Assembly (NCBI RefSeq): GCF_030997045.1
Contig: NZ_CP116899.1
Coordinates: forward strand, 2,119,501-2,183,500
DNA: 64,000 nt
Direction: 5' to 3'
Source of the DNA: Microbulbifer sp. TB1203
GTDB taxonomy: Bacteria; Pseudomonadota; Gammaproteobacteria; Pseudomonadales; Cellvibrionaceae
Position 1 is the stretch's first letter. Every line of letters begins with the position of its first letter. Made by a program: the position numbers and the translations under genes. Shown one piece after another: positions 17,045 through 25,344 of this stretch. The notes under the pieces are model-generated. The model was not told the origin of the DNA and ran no database searches. It saw only the letters and a list, made by a program, of their open reading frames with translations.

Positions 17045-17091
17045 GGGCCTGCGGCCCGCATGCGGAGCCGGAATTCCGCGGTCCCTGGAAT
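17045..17091. repeat. 3-prime-end element, family D, copy after truD
   Basis: This copy contains GGCCTGCGGCCCGCATGCGG followed by AGCCGGAATTCCGCGGTCCC, directly before the truD stop codon on the minus strand. The same block occurs after eno, kdsA and pyrG. Confidence 0.5.
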
Positions 17092-17092
17092 T

Positions 17093-18073
17093 CTATGTGG
17101 CGTCCGCAACATTGACCAGCTCCGCCACCTCGCGCAACAGCGCCGTGGCAAAAGTCCCCGGCAGCAGAGCGAACTGCAATACCAGGTCCTCCCCGTCCCA
17201 CTCGAACGCGAACGCTTCCGGATGCAGCGCCAGCGGCCGACGCTCCTGCTTGAGGCCGCAGTGTTCCAGCCAGTCGCACCAGCTCTGCCAGGGAGCAATT
17301 ACCTCTCCCTCCAGTTGCCCCTGCTCACCGGCCGCCGGATTCCGGCCTCGCCCCCAAAGGGGACCGCTGGCTTCGGCCGCGGGCTCGCCGGGGAGTAGCT
17401 CCCTCCAGTTACCTCGGCGCACCCGCTCAGCCAGTACCTGGTTGAACAGCCAGCTGCGCGCAGCGGACATGGCAAAGGCCCTGGAGCTTTTCTGTACCCG
17501 GATATTCTCCTCTGCCAGCTGCCGCGCGAGATCCAGGTTACCTCCGTCGCGGCCAAAGCGCTGCTCGCCGAAATAATTGGGCACCCCGGCGGGCACTAGT
17601 GCCAGCACCTGCTCTGCCCTGCTCCGGTCGCCGCGGATGTGCCGCAGGCGAATCGAAAAACGGTTGCCGCTGTGTTCTCCCCGGCGCAGTTTTCGCGGCC
17701 CGCGACAGTGTTCCAATAAGGTTATTTCGCTACTGTTCAGCCGCTCCCAGTCCGGCTCCGGCTTCTGCGCCAGCCATACGCTGAACCACTGGGTGGTTAC
17801 CGCGTGGCGGTCCTTCAGGCCGTAGTAACCCACATCCCGCACCTGCACACCGGCGAGGCGCGCCAGCTGCCCCGCCACCCAGCCGGTATTGGCGCCGATC
17901 TTGCGCACCCGCAGATAGACGTGCTCGCCACTTTGCGCAGCCGGCGGCGCCGCCAGTTCCTCCACCACGAAATCCTCCGGGTGGGAGCGAAAATCGCCGG
18001 TTATCGCCGCGCCGCCGAGCGCCCGCGGCCAGTCCAGCGCCTGCGGCCAATACAGAGTCCCGGAATCAGGCAT
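17093..18073 (-). CDS. truD: tRNA pseudouridine(13) synthase TruD
   Basis: This enzyme makes pseudouridine at position 13 of tRNA. The catalytic motif GLKDRHAVTTQWFS (Asp in KDRH) and the N-terminal HPEDFVVEEL are typical, as are HSGNRFSIRLRH and PNYFGEQRFGRDGGN. I placed the start at the ATG at 18073 (MPDSGTLYWP), which overlaps the end of ispF by 8 bases and gives 326 residues; an upstream frame to 18118 adds an unlikely leader. The order ispD-ispF-truD is conserved. Confidence 0.93.
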   Translation of the reverse strand: MPDSGTLYWPQALDWPRALGGAAITGDFRSHPEDFVVEELAAPPAAQSGEHVYLRVRKIGANTGWVAGQLARLAGVQVRDVGYYGLKDRHAVTTQWFSVWLAQKPEPDWERLNSSEITLLEHCRGPRKLRRGEHSGNRFSIRLRHIRGDRSRAEQVLALVPAGVPNYFGEQRFGRDGGNLDLARQLAEENIRVQKSSRAFAMSAARSWLFNQVLAERVRRGNWRELLPGEPAAEASGPLWGRGRNPAAGEQGQLEGEVIAPWQSWCDWLEHCGLKQERRPLALHPEAFAFEWDGEDLVLQFALLPGTFATALLREVAELVNVADAT

Positions 18074-18551
18074 GGAAACGCTCGAGTAACACGATCGCCT
18101 GGGCGGCGATGCCTTCACCGCGGCCGGTAAAACCCAGGCGCTCGCTGGTGGTGGCCTTGACGCTCACCGCTCCGATATCCGCGCCGCAGTCCGCGGCGAT
18201 ATTCGCGCGCATGGTTTCGATATGCGGGGCCATCTTCGGCGCCTGGGCGATCAGCGTGGCATCCGCGTTGACCAAGTGGTAGCCGCGTTCCGAAACCAGG
18301 TCGACCACATGGCACAACAGCGCGCGGCTGTCGGCGCCGGCGTAGCTGGCATCCGTATCGGGGAAGTGGTGACCGATATCCCCCAGCGCCAGGGCGCCGA
18401 GCAACGCGTCGGCCAGCGCGTGCAAAAGTACATCGCCATCGGAGTGGGCTTTCAGGCCGCGCTCATGGGGAATTTTCACCCCGCCCAGGATAACGTGATC
18501 ACCGGGGCAGAAGGCGTGTACGTCAAAGCCCTGGCCGATTCTAAAACTCAT
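18066..18551 (-). CDS. ispF: 2-C-methyl-D-erythritol 2,4-cyclodiphosphate synthase
   Basis: The 161-residue MEP-pathway enzyme converts CDP-ME 2-phosphate to the cyclodiphosphate with release of CMP. The family signature runs from GQGFDVHAF (metal-binding Asp and His) through LKAHSDGDVLLHALADALLGA to DIGHHFPDTD, and ends with KATTSERLGFTGRGEGIAAQA. It overlaps ispD by one base and truD by 8 bases, so the three are translationally coupled. Confidence 0.96.
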   Translation of the reverse strand: MSFRIGQGFDVHAFCPGDHVILGGVKIPHERGLKAHSDGDVLLHALADALLGALALGDIGHHFPDTDASYAGADSRALLCHVVDLVSERGYHLVNADATLIAQAPKMAPHIETMRANIAADCGADIGAVSVKATTSERLGFTGRGEGIAAQAIVLLERFHA

Positions 18552-19303
18552 TAGCGTTTACCCTCAGTGGGTGCATAGCGGAGGCGCAAAATAGTCTCCG
18601 CCAGAAGGATATCGGAAGGATGGGTGATCTTCAGGTTGTCCCCGCGGCCCCGCACCAACTGCGGCGCATGGCCGAAGAGTTCCAATGCGCTGGCCTCATC
18701 GGTCACCGGCGCACCCTGCTCCAACGCCCGGCGCAAACAGGAATGCAGCAGGCCCAGGGGGGCGCGCTGCGGTGTCTGGGCCAGCCAGATGCTGCCCCGG
18801 TCCAGGGTTTGTTCCACATACAAACGAGGCTCTGGCTCCCCTCCCCCGCTCGCGGCAGAAGGGGCTGCGAGCTTGACTGTATCGCTGGCGGGCAGAGCCA
18901 GCAGTGCCACCGGATCGGCCCTCAGCAGCGCTTCGATATCCGCCAGCGCCACGCAGGGCCGCGCGGCGTCGTGCACCAGCACGGCGGTCTCCCCGGCTTC
19001 CCGTGTCGCCAGGTAGTTCAGCGCGGCCAGCACCGAATCGGCGCGCTCCGCGCCGCCGGTCACCCGCTGCACCAGCGGATGCTTCGCTTCCGGCAGGTGG
19101 GAAAAGTTGGCATCGTCTTCCGACAGGGCCACGACCACGCCGGCCAGCCCCGGCCAGGACAGGATATTCCGCAGGGTGAGAGACAACAGCGGGCGCCCCA
19201 GCAGTGGCAGGTACTGCTTGGGCCTGTCCGCCCCCATGCGCTTGCCGACACCGGCGGCGGGCACTACTACCCAATAACCGCTAACAAGAGAACCGCTAAT
19301 CAC
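18551..19303 (-). CDS. ispD: 2-C-methyl-D-erythritol 4-phosphate cytidylyltransferase
   Basis: The 250-residue enzyme of the MEP isoprenoid pathway transfers CMP to methylerythritol phosphate. The nucleotide-binding start VVPAAGVGKRMGADRPKQYLPL, the VLVHDAARPCV block and TDEASALE are diagnostic. The ATG overlaps the ftsB stop (ATGA, 19300-19303), giving about ten residues before the usual start of homology. The region around residues 155-162 carries a small glycine-rich insertion. Confidence 0.95.
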   Translation of the reverse strand: MISGSLVSGYWVVVPAAGVGKRMGADRPKQYLPLLGRPLLSLTLRNILSWPGLAGVVVALSEDDANFSHLPEAKHPLVQRVTGGAERADSVLAALNYLATREAGETAVLVHDAARPCVALADIEALLRADPVALLALPASDTVKLAAPSAASGGGEPEPRLYVEQTLDRGSIWLAQTPQRAPLGLLHSCLRRALEQGAPVTDEASALELFGHAPQLVRGRGDNLKITHPSDILLAETILRLRYAPTEGKR

Positions 19304-19587
19304 TCTTCCGTCTCTTCCGGATCGAGAAAAATAAACAGGGTCTCGCCCTCCTCAATCAGGCCCAGGTCGTAACGCGCCTTCGCTTCCACGCCGTCGGTGC
19401 CCTCCTTGAGGCTGCGCACTTCGCGCAACAGCTGGCGGTTTTCCCGCTCCAGCGCGGTGTTTTTATCCCGCTGCTCGGCGAGCTGGCGTTTCAGCCGCGC
19501 GACTTCCGCCAAGCTGCCCTCACCCACCCAGAGGCGGTATTGGGTGACGAGCAATATCGCGATCAGGATTGCCAGCAGCCATTTCAT
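19300..19587 (-). CDS. ftsB: Cell division protein FtsB
   Basis: The 95-residue bitopic protein has a short cytoplasmic N-terminus, a single membrane helix (LLAILIAILLVTQYRLWVG) and a periplasmic coiled coil rich in Leu, Arg and Glu (EVARLKRQLAEQRDKNTALE). The conserved GTDGVEAKARYDLGLIEEGE end follows. It forms the FtsQLB complex at the septum. It is the first gene of the ftsB-ispD-ispF-truD group and lies about 110 bases after eno. Confidence 0.95.
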   Translation of the reverse strand: MKWLLAILIAILLVTQYRLWVGEGSLAEVARLKRQLAEQRDKNTALERENRQLLREVRSLKEGTDGVEAKARYDLGLIEEGETLFIFLDPEETEE

Positions 19588-19617
19588 GGAAAAGTCACAT
19601 TATTTCGGCGGGCTTGC

Positions 19618-19691
19618 GGCCCGTTGCCGAGCTGGAGCTCGGCGTTCCCAGGGCGGAGCTGGAGCTCCGCAGTCCCGGGTACCGGGACCCG
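19618..19691. repeat. 3-prime-end element, family D, copy after eno
   Basis: Two tandem versions of the element (GAGCTGGAGCTCGGCGTTCC, then GGAGCTGGAGCTCCGCAGTC) are followed by the palindrome CCCGGGTACCGGG. They lie immediately after the eno stop codon on the minus strand and before ftsB. Confidence 0.55.
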
Positions 19692-19697
19692 AACAGC

Positions 19698-20984
19698 TTA
19701 CTTGAATTCAGCGCGGCCGCGGTATGGAGCGGAGCCGTTCAGCTCGGCTTCGATACGCAGCAGGCGGTTGTACTTGGCCACGCGGTCGGAACGGCACAGG
19801 GAACCGGTCTTGATCTGGCCGGCGGCGGTGGCTACTGCGAGGTCGGCGATGGTGGTGTCCTCGGTCTCCCCGGAGCGGTGGGAGATCACCGCGGTGTAGC
19901 CGGCGTCCTTGGCCATCTTGATCGCGTCCAGGGTTTCGGACAGGGAACCGATCTGGTTGAACTTGATAAGGATGGAGTTGCCCACGCCCTTCTCTATGCC
20001 TTCCTTGAGGATCTTGGTGTTGGTTACGAACAGGTCGTCGCCCACCAGTTGTACCTTGCTGCCGATCTTGTCGGTCAGGACTTTCCAGCCGTCCCAATCG
20101 CTCTCGTCCATGCCGTCTTCGATGGACAAAATCGGGTAGTTGGCGGACAGCTCGGCCAGGTAATCGGCAAAGCCTTCGCTGTCGAACTGCTTGCCCTCTC
20201 CGGCCAGGTCGTATTTGCCGTCCTTGTAGAATTCGGAGGAGGCACAATCCAGGGCCAGAGTGATGTCGTCGCCCAGCTTGTAGCCGGCCTTTTCCACCGC
20301 TTCGGCAATCATCTTCAGCGCCGCTTCATTGGACGGCAGGTTCGGTGCAAAACCGCCCTCATCGCCCACCGCGGTGTTCAGCCCCTCGCTGGCCAGCACC
20401 TTCTTCAGGGCGTGGAAAATTTCCGCTCCCTGGCGCAGCGCTTCGGCAAAACTGGTGGCTTTTACCGGCTGGATCATAAATTCCTGGATATCCACATTGT
20501 TGTCGGCGTGCTCGCCGCCGTTGAGGATATTCATCATAGGTACCGGCAGGGTGTACTGGCCGGCGGTGCCGTTGATCTCGGCGATATGCTGGTAAAGAGG
20601 CACATTCTTGGAAATCGCCGCAGCTTTTGCGGCGGCCAGGGACACTGCCAGAATGGCGTTGGCACCCAGCACAGATTTGTTCTCGGTGCCGTCGGCATCG
20701 ATCATCGCCTTGTCCAGGGCGCGCTGGTCGGTCGCATCCATGCCTTTCAGCAGGTCGGCAATAGTGGTGTTGATATTCTCAACGGCTTTCAGCACGCCCT
20801 TGCCCAGGTAGCGGCTCTTGTCGCCGTCGCGCAATTCCAGCGCCTCGCGGGAGCCGGTGGAGGCACCGGAGGGGGCGCAGGCGGAGCCCACGGCACCACA
20901 CTCCAGAATTACATCGGCGTTTACCGTGGGGTTACCGCGGGAATCCAGTACTTCGTAGGCTTTTACGGCGACAATATTGCTCAT
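19698..20984 (-). CDS. eno: Enolase
   Basis: The 428-residue glycolytic enzyme interconverts 2-phosphoglycerate and phosphoenolpyruvate, and is also an RNA-degradosome partner in many proteobacteria. Recognised blocks are EVLDSRGNPTVNADVIL, GANAILAVSLAAAKAAA, MNILNGGEHADNNVDIQEF, the metal-binding SIEDGMDESDW, the catalytic Lys in LIKFNQIGSLSETL, and the signature VISHRSGETEDTTIADLA. The true start is the ATG at 20984, with GGAGC upstream; the much longer open frame upstream is not enolase-like. Confidence 0.97.
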   Translation of the reverse strand: MSNIVAVKAYEVLDSRGNPTVNADVILECGAVGSACAPSGASTGSREALELRDGDKSRYLGKGVLKAVENINTTIADLLKGMDATDQRALDKAMIDADGTENKSVLGANAILAVSLAAAKAAAISKNVPLYQHIAEINGTAGQYTLPVPMMNILNGGEHADNNVDIQEFMIQPVKATSFAEALRQGAEIFHALKKVLASEGLNTAVGDEGGFAPNLPSNEAALKMIAEAVEKAGYKLGDDITLALDCASSEFYKDGKYDLAGEGKQFDSEGFADYLAELSANYPILSIEDGMDESDWDGWKVLTDKIGSKVQLVGDDLFVTNTKILKEGIEKGVGNSILIKFNQIGSLSETLDAIKMAKDAGYTAVISHRSGETEDTTIADLAVATAAGQIKTGSLCRSDRVAKYNRLLRIEAELNGSAPYRGRAEFK

Positions 20985-21099
20985 TAATTTGGGCTCCGTG
21001 TTGTTGAATGGCTGAACAGGTTTTTTCGTTGTTGGGTGGGCCTTCGGCCTGGGCCCTCTCCCCCGGCGTCTCTCCCGCAAGCGGGAGAGGGGAGTGTGC

Positions 21100-21131
21100 G
21101 GAGCTGGAGCTCCGCGGTCCCGAGTGCCGAG
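21100..21131. repeat. 3-prime-end element, family D, copy after kdsA
   Basis: The core GGAGCTGGAGCTCCGCGGTC lies just past the kdsA stop codon. A separate hairpin, TCTCCCGC/GCGGGAGA, precedes it at about 21071-21088 on the plus strand. Confidence 0.5.
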
Positions 21132-21133
21132 TA

Positions 21134-21979
21134 TTATTTGGTATCCAGTGGTGGAAGGCTTTTGACCAGGTCGTCCACCGCTTTCATCTGCGCCAGGAAA
21201 GGCTCCAGTTTTTCCAGCGGCAGTGCGCTTGGGCCGTCGCACAGGGCCTTGTCCGGGTCCGGGTGCGCCTCAAGGAACAGGCCGGCGATACCGATCGCCA
21301 AGCCGGCGCGGCCCAGTTCGGTAACCTGGGCACGGCGGCCGCCGGAGGCGGCGCCGCCCGGATCGCGCATCTGCAGCGCGTGGGTCACGTCGAAAATCAG
21401 CGGCGCGCCGGCGGTGGCGTCGATCATGGTGCGGAAGCCGAGCATGTCCACCACCAGGTTGTCGTAACCGAAGCAGGCGCCGCGCTCGCACAGGATAACC
21501 TTTTCGTTGCCGCACTCGGCAAATTTCTCCACCACGTTTTTTATCTGCGGCGGGCTCATAAACTGCGGCTTCTTCACATTGATCACGGCACCGGTCTTCG
21601 CCATGGCGGTCACCAGGTCGGTCTGCCGCGCGAGGAAAGCGGGCAGTTGGATGACGTCCACCACTTCCGCGACAGGCGCGGCCTGGTGCGGCTCGTGGAT
21701 ATCGGTGATCAACGGCACGTTAAAGGTTTTTTTTACCTCTTCAAAAATTCTCAGGCCCTCTTCCATTCCCGGTCCGCGGTAGGAGTGAATGGAGGAGCGG
21801 TTGGCCTTGTCGAAGGAGGCTTTGAAGATATAGGGAATACCCAGTTTTTCCGTGACTTTTACGTAGTGCTCCGCCACCTGCATGGCCAGGTCGCGGGATT
21901 CCAGTACGTTCATGCCGCCGAACAAGGTGAATGGTTTGTCGTTGGCGACCTGGATTTTTCCGACTTCGATGATTTTCAA
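21134..21979 (-). CDS. kdsA: 3-deoxy-D-manno-octulosonate 8-phosphate synthase
   Basis: This enzyme condenses phosphoenolpyruvate with arabinose 5-phosphate, the first step of KDO synthesis for lipopolysaccharide. Typical blocks are FTLFGGMNVLESRDLAM, KASFDKANRSSIHSYRGPG, TDIHEPHQAAPVAEVVDVIQLPAFLARQT and the C-terminal HALQMRDPGG and EAHPDPDKALCDGPSALPL. The start is a TTG at 21979 (LKIIEVGK...), preceded by AAGGGA at good spacing, giving 281 residues. No ATG fits, so this is a non-canonical start. Confidence 0.95.
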   Translation of the reverse strand: MKIIEVGKIQVANDKPFTLFGGMNVLESRDLAMQVAEHYVKVTEKLGIPYIFKASFDKANRSSIHSYRGPGMEEGLRIFEEVKKTFNVPLITDIHEPHQAAPVAEVVDVIQLPAFLARQTDLVTAMAKTGAVINVKKPQFMSPPQIKNVVEKFAECGNEKVILCERGACFGYDNLVVDMLGFRTMIDATAGAPLIFDVTHALQMRDPGGAASGGRRAQVTELGRAGLAIGIAGLFLEAHPDPDKALCDGPSALPLEKLEPFLAQMKAVDDLVKSLPPLDTK

Positions 21980-22048
21980 TTTATTTCCCTTTCTCCCAAG
22001 AGATACTGTTCGCCTGGCAAATTTTTGCCCCGGCCGTTCCAGGCATTC

Positions 22049-22097
22049 ACGGCGCCTGCGGCCCGCAAGCGGAGCAGGAGCTCCGCGGTCCCGGGTT
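22049..22097. repeat. 3-prime-end element, family D, copy after pyrG
   Basis: GGCGCCTGCGGCCCGCAAGC followed by GGAGCAGGAGCTCCGCGGTC lies against the pyrG stop codon. It shares both halves with the copy after truD. Confidence 0.5.
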
Positions 22098-22098
22098 C

Positions 22099-23736
22099 CT
22101 AGCTCTCGGCCTGTTCGTGCTGTTTCATTGCCCCGGCGATAAAACTCTCGAACAGCGGGTGGCCGTCCCGGGGGGTGGAGGTGAACTCCGGGTGGAATTG
22201 GCAGGCGACGAACCAGGGATGTTCGGGCAGTTCCACCATTTCCACCAGGGTGTCGTCCGCGGACCAGCCACCTATCTTGAGGCCGGCTTTCTGCAGGCGG
22301 TCCACGTAGTTGTTGTTCACTTCGTAGCGGTGGCGGTGGCGCTCGACGATCACGTCGGAGCCGTAGATTTCCTGCGCCTTGCTGTCCTTGGTAAGCCGGC
22401 ACTCCTGGCCCCCGAGGCGCATGGTGCCACCCAGGTCGGAGGATTCATCGCGCTTCTCCACCTTGCCCTCGCTGTCTATCCACTCGGTGATCAGGCCGAT
22501 CACCGGGTGCGGAGTGTTCACGTCGAACTCGGTGCTGTTGGCGTCCTTCAGCCCCAGCACATTGCGCGCGTATTCGATCACTGCCGACTGCAGGCCGAGG
22601 CAGATGCCCAGGAAGGGGATATTGTTCTCGCGGGCGTAGCGCACCGCTTCCAGTTTGCCCTCCAGGCCGCGTTCGCCAAAACCACCGGGCACCAGGATAG
22701 CATCGGCGTGTTTGATCAGTTCCAGGCCGCCCTCGGCCTCCACGTCTTCGGCATTGATGAAATCGATATCCACCCTGGTGCGGTGCTTGATGCCTGCGTG
22801 GGTAAGGGACTCGATCAGGGACTTGTAGGCGTCCAGCAACTCCATGTATTTGCCGACCATGGCGATCTTCACTTCGTGCTGCGGGTTCAACTTGCCGTCC
22901 ACCACGGAATCCCACTCGGACAGATCCGGGGGAGCGCATTCCAGCTGCAGCTTTTCCACCACGATATCGTCCAGACCGTAGTCGTGCAGCATACGCGGCA
23001 CGCCGTAGATGGTTTTGGCATCCGGCAACGGCACTACCGCGCGCTCTTCCACGTTGGTGAACAGGGCAATCTTGCGGCGGGAGTCATCGTCGATGGCGCG
23101 CTCCGAGCGGCACAGCAGGATATCCGGCTGCAGGCCGATGGAGCGGAGTTCCTTCACCGAGTGCTGGGTGGGCTTGGTCTTGGTCTCACCGGCGGTGGTG
23201 ATGTAGGGCACATAGCTCAGGTGGATCAACAGCGCGTGGGACAGGCCCAGTTCCACGCGCAGCTGGCGCACGGACTCGAGGAATGGCTGGGACTCGATGT
23301 CGCCCACAGTGCCGCCGATCTCGACGATGGCCACGTCCATGTCGCGGCCTCCCTCCAAGACGCGGCGCTTGATCTCATCGGTAATATGGGGGATCACCTG
23401 CACGGTACCGCCCAGATAGTCGCCGCGGCGCTCCTTGCGCAGCACGGTTTCGTAGACCCGGCCGGTGGTGAAGTTGTTGCGCTTGGACATGCGCGTACGG
23501 ATAAAGCGCTCGTAGTGGCCCAGGTCCAGGTCGGTCTCGGCACCGTCTTCGGTGACGTAAACCTCGCCGTGCTGGAAGGGGCTCATGGTGCCCGGGTCCA
23601 CGTTGATATAGGGGTCCAGTTTGAGGATGGTGACCTTGAGGCCGCGGGCTTCAAGAATAGCGGCCAGGGAGGCGGAAGCGATACCTTTCCCCAACGAGGA
23701 AACCACGCCACCGGTGACAAAAATATAGCGCGTCAT
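22099..23736 (-). CDS. pyrG: CTP synthase
   Basis: The 545-residue cytosolic enzyme makes CTP from UTP using ATP and glutamine. The N-terminal synthetase domain begins TRYIFVTGGVVSSLGKGI and carries KLDPYINVDPGTMSPFQHGEV. The C-terminal class I glutaminase domain has the nucleophile elbow LGICLGLQ (Cys near residue 380) and the His-Glu pair in CQFHPEFTS. It lies upstream of kdsA in the conserved tilS-pyrG-kdsA-eno order. Confidence 0.97.
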   Translation of the reverse strand: MTRYIFVTGGVVSSLGKGIASASLAAILEARGLKVTILKLDPYINVDPGTMSPFQHGEVYVTEDGAETDLDLGHYERFIRTRMSKRNNFTTGRVYETVLRKERRGDYLGGTVQVIPHITDEIKRRVLEGGRDMDVAIVEIGGTVGDIESQPFLESVRQLRVELGLSHALLIHLSYVPYITTAGETKTKPTQHSVKELRSIGLQPDILLCRSERAIDDDSRRKIALFTNVEERAVVPLPDAKTIYGVPRMLHDYGLDDIVVEKLQLECAPPDLSEWDSVVDGKLNPQHEVKIAMVGKYMELLDAYKSLIESLTHAGIKHRTRVDIDFINAEDVEAEGGLELIKHADAILVPGGFGERGLEGKLEAVRYARENNIPFLGICLGLQSAVIEYARNVLGLKDANSTEFDVNTPHPVIGLITEWIDSEGKVEKRDESSDLGGTMRLGGQECRLTKDSKAQEIYGSDVIVERHRHRYEVNNNYVDRLQKAGLKIGGWSADDTLVEMVELPEHPWFVACQFHPEFTSTPRDGHPLFESFIAGAMKQHEQAES

Positions 23737-23937
23737 GCAAAACCTTGGTCAGTTGAATGCCCGATGGAATCGAGCGTGCGGGGCTGGCTCGGGAGGGCTT
23801 GAGGACCCATCCCAGAGAGCGTCTCTAAAATCGCAGCGAGCCGCCGGCGGCGCACGCGCAATAAATTTTGAGGCGCTCTAGTGCCTTCGAGATGGGACGC
23901 CAGACTACCAGAAAGGCCCTGTCCGCTCAATCGCCAA

Positions 23938-25221
23938 TCACTCGCAGGCCCCGCCATAGCGCCATTTGAGCGTTCCTGCAACCCCCTCGCCACACAGGAA
24001 AATATCCCCCACTGCAACCAGTTCACCGCCGCGGTGGACCAGGGGTACCAGGTCCCGCAGCCAGGGTTCCAGGGCCTGTTCCTGCAGGAGTTTCTTCAGC
24101 GTCTGGGAGTGCTTCCTGCCCGCCGACCTGGCCCGTTCGCCGCCGCGGCGAAACCGGACCAAGTAGTTTCCAGCCGGCCAATCGGGCCCGGGCTCCAATA
24201 CCCAGCCGCCGGGCAGCGCCAGAGTCCCGGCGCCATTCCACTGCCATTCACCGCTGAGATCCGCGGCGGGCAGCGGTGGAGTTATATAAAGGCGCTGGCG
24301 GAACCGGCGCGCCACACGACCACCCAGGGCAACGGCGGGTCGGCTGTCGCCGGCGGATTCCAACACCTGGACCAGGGCCTCCTCCAGGTGCCCGGCTTCC
24401 GGCATGGCCCCGCCACTCTCCGCCAGCCATGTGCGCAGCAGGTTTCTCCGCCGCGGCGCGGAGAGTTGCCGCAGTGCGGCCAGCTCCAGGCTCTCACCAA
24501 AGCGCTCATCGCGCCGCCCGCAACCGCTTAGGTCATCCACCCCCACTTCCCGCAACAGCTCCGCCGCCTCGCGCAGGTTTTCCGTCGCCCGCGCCACCCG
24601 TCGGCGCAGCGGCCAGCGTTCACTCAGCAGTGGCAGCACTACCGCGCGCAGGTAATTGCGTTCCAGACGCTGGTCCGCGTTGCTCTCGTCTTCGATCCAA
24701 TTCAGCCCCTGTTCGCGGGCATAGGATTCCAACTGGTTGCGACCGCAGCCCAACAGCGGGCGCAACAGACTGCCGGCGCCCAGGGGGCGGCTCTCCGCCA
24801 TGGCGGCCAGGCCCAGGACGCCGGCACCGCGCAGCAGGCGCAGAAAGAATGTCTCCACCTGGTCGTCGCCGTGCTGTGCCAGCAGCAGTTGGTCTCCTTC
24901 TTTTAACAATCCGGCAAAAACCCGATAGCGGGCGCGCCGGGCGGCCTGCTCCAGGCCGCCGTCCGCCGGGTCCACGGAGACATCCCGGGTAACAATGGGA
25001 ACGCCCAGGGCCCCGGCGGTCTCCTCACAGTGAGCCTGCCACCGGTCCGCATTGGGCGAAAGGCCGTGGTGAACATGCACCGCGCGCACCGGAATGCCCT
25101 CCGCGACGAGCAGATGCAGCAGTACGCTGGAATCCAGGCCACCGCTGTAGCCCAGCCAGTAGCGGCCATCACAGGGGTGGCGGGCCAGCGCCGCTTTCAG
25201 CGTTTCCAAAATGGCGTTCAC
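23938..25221 (-). CDS. tilS: tRNA(Ile)-lysidine synthase
   Basis: This ATP-dependent enzyme attaches lysine to C34 of tRNA-Ile(CAU), changing codon and aminoacylation specificity. The PP-loop motif SGGLDSSVLLHLL (about residues 26-38) starts the N-terminal domain, followed by HVHHGLSPNAD, LAQHGDDQVETFFLRLLRGAG and the GLNWIEDESN block. The C-terminal substrate-binding domain includes RSAGRKHSQTLKKLLQEQ. I chose a GTG start at 25221, giving 427 residues, since the longer frame would overlap the divergent promoter region of the sugar transporter. The start codon is not certain. Confidence 0.93.
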   Translation of the reverse strand: MNAILETLKAALARHPCDGRYWLGYSGGLDSSVLLHLLVAEGIPVRAVHVHHGLSPNADRWQAHCEETAGALGVPIVTRDVSVDPADGGLEQAARRARYRVFAGLLKEGDQLLLAQHGDDQVETFFLRLLRGAGVLGLAAMAESRPLGAGSLLRPLLGCGRNQLESYAREQGLNWIEDESNADQRLERNYLRAVVLPLLSERWPLRRRVARATENLREAAELLREVGVDDLSGCGRRDERFGESLELAALRQLSAPRRRNLLRTWLAESGGAMPEAGHLEEALVQVLESAGDSRPAVALGGRVARRFRQRLYITPPLPAADLSGEWQWNGAGTLALPGGWVLEPGPDWPAGNYLVRFRRGGERARSAGRKHSQTLKKLLQEQALEPWLRDLVPLVHRGGELVAVGDIFLCGEGVAGTLKWRYGGACE

Positions 25222-25344
25222 ACTTTTACCCGGTTCAACTTTGCGATTCTTCCAGAAGTCGGACGATTTGCGACGGAATTCACGAAAGGATTGGCCCCTA
25301 CGACCACTCCCATATCGAAACACAATAAATTAGGTAGCATCACC

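Noticed and set aside
20985..21242. Upstream extension of the enolase frame to 21242
   Set aside because: The extension is Pro/Arg-rich, overlaps repeat elements and is unlike enolase. The ATG at 20984 has a good ribosome site and gives the normal length.
21980..22402. Upstream extension of the kdsA frame to 22402
   Set aside because: It overlaps the end of pyrG in another frame and a repeat. The TTG at 21979 matches the family start and has AAGGGA upstream.
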